Source of the DNA: an uncultured Clostridia bacterium
GTDB taxonomy: Bacteria; Bacillota; Clostridia; Oscillospirales; Oscillospiraceae
NCBI GenBank assembly: GCA_945487445.1
Contig: CALYTU010000030.1
Coordinates: 1-14,247, forward strand
Direction of reading: 5' to 3'
Length of the DNA: 14,247 bases
Shown here piece after piece: positions 5,814 through 11,500 of the stretch (the first letter of the stretch is position 1; each line of letters starts with the position of its first letter). The position numbers and the translations under genes are program-made. Below the pieces are notes generated by a model that saw nothing but the letters and a program-made list of their open reading frames with translations, was not told the origin of the DNA and made no database searches.

Positions 5814-7418
5814 ATGATTACTGTATCTGATCTCGGCATGCAGTTCGCCGGTTCTGTCCTGTTTCAGCATGCGGATCTGCAATTCTCAGCCGGAAACTGC
5901 TATGGTGTGATCGGCGCCAACGGTGCGGGCAAGTCAACACTCGTGCGAATTCTCTCCGGCGAGCTTGAGCCGACAAAGGGCTGCGTTTCCATCAAGCCCG
6001 GCGTGCGGATGTCGGTTTTAAAGCAGGACCAGTTCCAATATGACGCATATTCCGTCATGGATACAGTAATTATGGGCAATCCGCACCTGTATGAGATCAT
6101 GAAGCAGAAAGACGCGATCTATGAGAAGCCCGATTTCTCTGACGAAGACGGTATCCGCGCAGCCGAGCTGGAGGCGGAGTTTGCCGAGCTCAACGGCTGG
6201 GAGGCGGAATCCGACGCCAGCCGCATTCTCCAGGGCCTCGGCATCGACGTCAGCAAGCACGGTGACCGGATGGGCGACACGGACCCCCGGGAGAAGGTCA
6301 AGGTTCTGCTGGCACAGGCGTTGTTCGGAAACCCGGACATTATCCTCCTGGACGAGCCCACGAACAATCTGGACATCGAATCTATCAACTGGCTGGAGGA
6401 CTTCCTGCTGGAATATCCCGGCACGGTGATCGTGGTTTCTCATGACCGCCATTTTCTCAACACCGTCTGCACGAATATCGTCGATATTGACTACGGCAAG
6501 ATTAAAATGTATGTCGGCAATTACGATTTCTGGTATGAGTCCTCGCAGCTGGTTCAGGCCCTTCTGCGCAACAAGAACAAGCGTAATGAGGAAAAGATCG
6601 CTGAGCTGCAGGCATTCATCTCACGCTTCTCGGCCAACAAGTCCAAGAGCAAGCAGGCAACCGCCCGCCGCAAACTGCTGGAGAAGATCTCTCTCGAGGA
6701 GATCCCATGCTCCGCCCGGCGTTATCCCTTCGTGGGCTTTACACGGGAGCGTGAGGTGGGCAAGGACGTGCTCTTTGTCACTGAGGTCAGCAAGACCGTG
6801 GACGGGGTCAAGCTGCTTGACCGGGTCAGTTTCATTGCAAACCGAAATGAAAAGATCGCCTTCGTGGGAGAAAACGAGCTGGCGCAGACGGTGATGTTTC
6901 AGCTCCTGATGGGGGAGCTGGAGCCTGATGAGGGAACAATTAAATGGGGCGTTTCCACATCTCGCAGCTATTTCCCCAAGGATAACACTGCCTATTTTGA
7001 GAATCACAGGGAATCATTGGTGGATTGGATGCGTCCCTTCTCGGAGAAGAAGGACGATGTTTATCTGCGCGGATTCCTCGGCCGGATGTTGTTTTCCGGT
7101 GAGGAAGTGTTTAAACCTGTCTCCGTTCTCTCCGGCGGCGAGAAGGTCCGTATGATGCTCGCGCGGATGATGCTCTCCGGAGCCAACTGCATTTTGCTCG
7201 ATCAGCCCACAAATCACCTTGATATGGAATCCATCCAGGCCGTCAATAAGGGCGTCACGGCCTTTCCCGGCAACGTCTTTCTGGCCTCCCACGATCATGA
7301 GCTTCTTTCCACGACGGCTGACAGAATTATTGAATTTTTGCCCAACGGCAAGATCGTGGACCGGCTTTGCGGCTATGACGAGTATCTGGGCTGGAAGCAC
7401 GGAGAAACGAACGCCTGA
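5814..7418 (+). CDS. ABC-F ATPase (YkpA/YbiT-like), with one degenerate ATP site
   Basis: 534 residues, two ABC nucleotide-binding domains in tandem and no membrane segments: the ABC-F class, soluble proteins that act on ribosomes (translation factors, some giving antibiotic protection). NBD1: Walker A GANGAGKST (34-42), Walker B ILLDEP with Glu181, H-loop His210. Its ABC signature is replaced by TDPRE (156-160). A charged interdomain linker spans about 240-310. NBD2: signature LSGGEK (439-444) is good, but Walker A reads GENELAQTV (352-360), lacking the invariant Lys and following Ser/Thr, and Walker B is LLDQP with Gln464 in place of the catalytic Glu; His493 is present. The YkpA/YbiT branch is recalled as having some of these losses. 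Start ATG 5814 follows AAGGAG (5801-5806). The AT-rich 72-base leader suggests its own transcription, though no clean promoter could be fixed. No upstream attenuator peptide was seen, so a resistance role is not supported. Confidence 0.88.
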   Translation: MITVSDLGMQFAGSVLFQHADLQFSAGNCYGVIGANGAGKSTLVRILSGELEPTKGCVSIKPGVRMSVLKQDQFQYDAYSVMDTVIMGNPHLYEIMKQKDAIYEKPDFSDEDGIRAAELEAEFAELNGWEAESDASRILQGLGIDVSKHGDRMGDTDPREKVKVLLAQALFGNPDIILLDEPTNNLDIESINWLEDFLLEYPGTVIVVSHDRHFLNTVCTNIVDIDYGKIKMYVGNYDFWYESSQLVQALLRNKNKRNEEKIAELQAFISRFSANKSKSKQATARRKLLEKISLEEIPCSARRYPFVGFTREREVGKDVLFVTEVSKTVDGVKLLDRVSFIANRNEKIAFVGENELAQTVMFQLLMGELEPDEGTIKWGVSTSRSYFPKDNTAYFENHRESLVDWMRPFSEKKDDVYLRGFLGRMLFSGEEVFKPVSVLSGGEKVRMMLARMMLSGANCILLDQPTNHLDMESIQAVNKGVTAFPGNVFLASHDHELLSTTADRIIEFLPNGKIVDRLCGYDEYLGWKHGETNA

Positions 7419-7454
7419 GCAAACTACAAAGCTCCCGCATCCCGATAGACCGCT

Positions 7455-7486
7455 GTGCGTATTCATCCTCTTGGGTGAATACGCAC
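7455..7486. other. Perfect hairpin after the ABC-F gene
   Basis: GTGCGTATTCA (7455-7465) and TGAATACGCAC (7476-7486) form an 11-bp perfect stem with a 10-base loop, 36 bases past the stop codon. No T-run follows, so it is at best a weak intrinsic terminator or a 3'-end stabilising hairpin. Confidence 0.5.
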
Positions 7487-7490
7487 TAAG

Positions 7491-7546
7491 TATATTCGCA
7501 TATTTTGAATTACTGACCGCAAGGATATGTTGTATATGCGAATATA
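7491..7546. repeat. 13-bp inverted repeat with a 30-base spacer
   Basis: TATATTCGCATAT (7491-7503) and ATATGCGAATATA (7534-7546) are perfect inverted copies. The pair starts four bases after the preceding hairpin. It could be a cruciform, a paired binding site, or the ends of a small decayed element; nothing coding lies between the arms. Confidence 0.5.
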
Positions 7547-7624
7547 GTCCAATAAATGTAAGGTTTCTACAAAAATGAGGCGCAAAGATTCACATCCAAA
7601 AAAATAAATATCGAAAAAATGTAC

Positions 7625-7652
7625 TGGACAACGCTGAAAAATGTGGTAAAAT
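7625..7652 (+). promoter_or_regulatory. Predicted extended -10 promoter in the spacer
   Basis: TGGACA (7625-7630), 16 bases, then TAAAAT (7647-7652) preceded by TG one base upstream (extended -10). Expected start near 7659. No long gene follows; the only candidate products are the 21-codon ORF at 7674 or a small RNA. Confidence 0.45.
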
Positions 7653-7673
7653 GTAAAAAGATTAGGAGTCGGG

Positions 7674-7739
7674 ATGGCGTTTGGCCGCCCGGATCGGGAA
7701 GCCGCGGCTTACACTTTGCAGAAACGAACCCGATTTTGA
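7674..7739 (+). CDS. Possible 21-codon small ORF
   Basis: ATG 7674 lies 5 bases after AGGAG (7664-7668) and about 15 bases downstream of the expected start of the promoter at 7625-7652. It encodes MAFGRPDREAAAYTLQKRTR plus Phe, then TGA. The product is basic, with no membrane segment, and I recognise no family. A stable hairpin (about 7728-7762, core GACTGC-GATT-GCAGTC) overlaps its end. It could be a real small protein, a leader peptide or chance. Longer frames through this region on either strand look like translated repeat sequence, not proteins. Confidence 0.2.
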   Translation: MAFGRPDREAAAYTLQKRTRF

Positions 7740-7812
7740 CTGCGATTGCAGTCGGCTTGGGTCGAAACGGATACAGCCGCGCAGCGAACCAATCCAGAAA
7801 ACAACCCGGATT

Positions 7813-7935
7813 GTATCTATTCAGTAGCCCCATCTGTCATTTCGAACGAAGTGAGAAATCCGTTCCAATTTGCGTAGATAATACGGATTTCTCGGCGATG
7901 AATCGCCTCGAAATGACAGGATACTGAACAGATAC
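7813..7935 (+). mobile_element. 123-bp MITE-like element, copy 2
   Basis: Same length and sequence as copy 1 apart from one base (GTATCTATTCAGTA here against GTATCTATTCAATA). It is flanked by a perfect 8-bp direct repeat, CCCGGATT, at 7805-7812 and 7936-7943, which reads as a target-site duplication and fixes the element's ends. Removing the element and one duplicate restores a continuous AT-rich sequence. No coding capacity. Confidence 0.9.
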
Positions 7936-7943
7936 CCCGGATT

Positions 7944-8469
7944 TAGAATTTTTGTATGTTATGCAGTCCGCGCAGGGGCGAACTGTATAAGATAGTTAGG
8001 TAGGAAGCCAAAAGAATTAACCGCAAGGAGTACCGCATGTGACACGGCCGCCTCCCCAACGCTTTTGACGCTTTTCACCGACAGCGACATGGTCCTTGGC
8101 TTGCAGCCGTCACTCGCTATCACTGGAACAGGGGAAAGGTGCCCGGCCGTCCATCACCCGGGCAAACAGTCTTTTTCCTGCAATGTCCCATGGCAGCGGA
8201 GCCCAGACGAGCCCTTGTCTGCGCGCGGTTTTATATCAAGCAAAGCCTCCGCGCGTGCAGCAGCCGCTCCGCCGGAAACCGCACTGTCATCCGGAACCAG
8301 TACTCCTTCGGCGCTTGCAGACCTCGGTCCATGACTTTGCTGACGCCCGCTCGTCCGGGCAAGGAAACCGGCATTTTTCCATCCCCAGCAAATCTCCATC
8401 CCCAGCAAATCCAAAACCCCAGCATCGTTCCCCATCCCCCGCAACTGTGCTGAACAAGCACACAGTCCG
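7944..8469. other. Long spacer before the giant secreted-protein gene; no gene recognised
   Basis: The first part (to about 8042) is AT-rich and ends with a good ribosome site AAGGAG (8025-8030) in front of ATG 8037, which is followed at once by TGA. The rest is GC-rich. Several frames are open for 80-180 codons, but their translations are Pro/Ser/Arg-rich, overlap one another on both strands and match no family I know. A 7-bp stem (8140-8146 with 8158-8164) is visible. No tRNA, SRP RNA, tmRNA or riboswitch consensus was found. Part of this may be the leader of the gene at 8514; no convincing promoter could be fixed. Confidence 0.5.
8378..8411. repeat. 17-bp tandem duplication
   Basis: TCCATCCCCAGCAAATC occurs twice in direct succession (8378-8394, 8395-8411), and a partial third copy (CCCCAGCATCG) follows near 8417. 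Non-coding, about 100 bases upstream of the giant gene. Confidence 0.7.
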
Positions 8470-8506
8470 GTGCCGGAATCGGCACAAACAATCTATTTAT
8501 GAGGAG
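8470..8506 (+). promoter_or_regulatory. Leader hairpin and ribosome binding site of the secreted dual protease
   Basis: GTGCCG (8470-8475) pairs with CGGCAC (8480-8485) around a GAAT loop. GAGGAG (8501-8506) then lies 7 bases before ATG 8514. An in-frame ATG at 8499 precedes this ribosome site and has none of its own, so 8514 is preferred; the signal peptide then starts MKHLKK, as expected. Confidence 0.65.
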
Positions 8507-8513
8507 AAACAGT

Positions 8514-11500
8514 ATGAAACACTTGAAAAAGCTCGTAGCGCTTCTTCTGACTGCGGTCATGGTGTTGGCAATGTTCCCGGCGACTGCGCTCGCCGCGGAG
8601 GACAGCCAGGACCTGCCCAAGGATCAGAACTATGGTCTCATTAACAAGTACCACGTGGGTACGACTGCAGTGACCGACGCCTATCTACGCGGTGAATCTC
8701 TCACGGTAAACGGCGTGAACCTCAGCCAGCCGGTTCGCGACCTTCCCAGCAAATATGACAGCCGTACCTACAACTACGTCACGTCTGTCAAGGACCAGAA
8801 TCCCTACGGCTCCTGCTGGGCCCATGCAGCACTGGCCAGCATCGAGAGCTACATGATCAAGCACGGCGTCAAGGTCGGCACCGGCTCCGCTGCCACAACC
8901 AGCCTGAACCTTTCCGAGACGCAGCACTGCTACTTCAACTACACCAGCGCCTATGACGCGGAGGGCATGCTGAACGGCGATAAGTCCGCTGCGAGCAAAG
9001 GCTGCCTCGATCAGGGCGGCAACGGCGAAATGTCCGCTTACACCCTGCAGCGTTGGTGCGGCGCGGCTTCCGAATCTGACTCCGCGCTGGCCTACAGCAA
9101 TGCGAGAACGGTTGCCTACTCCGGTCTGAACAGCCAGTATGCCTACGGCTCCAACATCTGCCACGTCCAGAACTCCGAATGGATTCCCGCGTCGAACATT
9201 GACGCCGTCAAGCAGGCCATCATGGATTACGGCGCGGGCAATATCTCCTACTACGAGTCCGGCAACTCCTATACCTACACCTGCACCATCGACACCTCCA
9301 GCCAGAACAGCCAGAATCACAAGTGGGCGAACCACGCCATCACTGTGGTCGGCTGGGATGACAGCATTTCTTCCTCCAGGTTCTCTCCGAACAAGCCCTC
9401 CAGAAACGGCGCTTGGATCTGCAAGAACAGCTGGGGCACCGGCTCGTACGACAACGGCTATACCTACATCTCCTATGAGGATACCTCTGTGACTGAGGGC
9501 AGCATCTTCTTCTACGACGCAGAGCCCATCGACAACTACGACCACAACTACCAGTACGACGGAACCTGCAACGTCGTCACCGCCGGCAAGGGCTGGAACA
9601 ACAGCATCAGCGCCTGCACCGGCTTTGCCAACGACACCAAGGTCGCCAACGTCTTCACCGCGAAGGGATCCGAGACCCTCAAGGCCATCGCCTTCTGCAA
9701 CTGGGACGAGGCAATGAGCTACACCGTGGAGATCTACAAGAACCCCACCACCGGCAATCCCTCCTCCGGCAGCCTGGTGTCCACCGTGTCCGGCACCCTG
9801 ACCTTCCCCGGCTACTACACCATCCCCCTGAGCACGACCGTTCCTCTGTCCGCCAACGAGACCTTCTCCGTGGTCATCACCCAGAACGTCCCGAAGGCCG
9901 ACGATCACGGCTACTACGTCCATACCCCCTATGACGCCACCTTCAATAACTCGAACGTCATTTCCTGGGCCACCTTTACCCATGCCAACCACGGCGATAC
10001 CTCCTACTACAAAGAGCCCAACGGCAACTGGACCGACTGCCCCGACAACGGCGACTACCGCATCAAGGCTTACACCGTTGACGGCGCTTCCGATCCCGAG
10101 CCCAATCCTCCCACGCCGACGGAATACACCGTCACCGCTGTTTCCAACAACAACGCCTGGGGTACTGTCTCTGTGAGCGGCAACATCATCACAGCGACTC
10201 CTGCAGCCGGCTATTATGTCGCCGATGCGCAGGTTACTTCCGGTACTGCCACCTTCTCCATCAACGGCAATACGATCACCGTGAACCCCACCTCCGACTG
10301 CACTGTGAAGGTCATCTTCGCAGAAAAGTCCAGCGGCACGGATGAAGGCGATAAAGGCATTGTCATCGACGACGACGCCTCCGGCGGCTACGAGGGCGAC
10401 TACGTTGTGATCTACAACCCCGCCACCTCCGCCAACACCTCCTACTCCACCGGCACGATGACCGGCCTGATCGAGACCGATGTCAACCCCGTTGTCATCG
10501 AAAAGCAGAAGCTGGACGTCGACGCAATGCCCTACAAGATCGACATCGACCCGATGCTCGCCAAGATGGCGCAGACCGCGAAGCTTGGACCCGAGCCTGA
10601 GCCTGTCACCGCTTCCTTCAACGTCGGCTCCACCAGAAACTTCAGCATTCTTTCCCAGTATTCTCCCACCGGCAGCAGCAGCGTACAGTTCAAGTGCCTC
10701 TACGTCGGTCAGCACTGCTACATCTGGACCCCGACCTCCACGGCCAGCAACGTCTATCCCCTGGATCAGATTGACTCCTCCTTCGCTAAGCAGGCAGCCG
10801 ATGAGTTCGACTCCAAGTTTGACCTCATGCAGTCCTCCTTCGGCACTCATACCAACGGTTCTCAGGGCGATGGCAAGCTGTCCATTCTGTACTACAACAT
10901 CGAAGATGGCTTTGACGGCACCGGCGGCTATATTGCCGGCTTCTTCTACAGCCCTGACATTTCCAATAACGGCCTTCCCATCCTGAACATCGACACTTAC
11001 CCCGGCGTCTACTACAAGGTCAACGACAAAGAGCGGAAGACCATGGACTACACCTACAACACCATGGTCCACGAGTATCAGCACCTGATCAACTATTCTC
11101 ACACCTCCGGCATGTCCTCCTGGCTCAACGAGTGCTTCTCCGCCGCGGCGGAAGAAATCTGCTACCCCGGCAGCTCCGTTGTCAGCCGCATCCAGTCCTG
11201 GGAGGATTACAACTACTCTGAGAACAACGACTGGCTGAATCCCCCCGCTGAGTTCAAGTACAATTCCTCCTTCAACCTGCACAAGGGCTACTCCATGTAC
11301 GCTTGGGACAACAACCTCGACGACATCCTGGCCCTCTACTCTCAGGTTTCTTTCTTCGCCCAGTACCTCTACACCAGATTCGGCAATTCCATCTATCAGC
11401 AGATCTCCAACCGGTTCTCCTCCGGTGAGGTTGCTGCCATTACGTCCGCTACCGGCGTGAACTGCGCCGATCTGGTTCGCGACTTCCGCGTTGCGGTTAC

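Noticed and set aside
7619..7927. A 102-codon plus-strand ORF across MITE copy 2
   Set aside because: Its second half is the translated mobile element (HFERSEKS-type peptide), it begins before the local promoter, and it has no ribosome site.
8158..8251. A possible c-di-GMP riboswitch (GGCAAAC at 8161 and GCAAAGCCTCCG at 8240)
   Set aside because: The two motifs resemble the class I consensus, but they are too far apart and the tetraloop, receptor and pairing arms could not be drawn.
8685..11282. An 865-codon minus-strand frame opposite the dual protease
   Set aside because: Gly/Val-rich shadow without domains; the plus-strand frame has a signal peptide, two active sites and a terminator.
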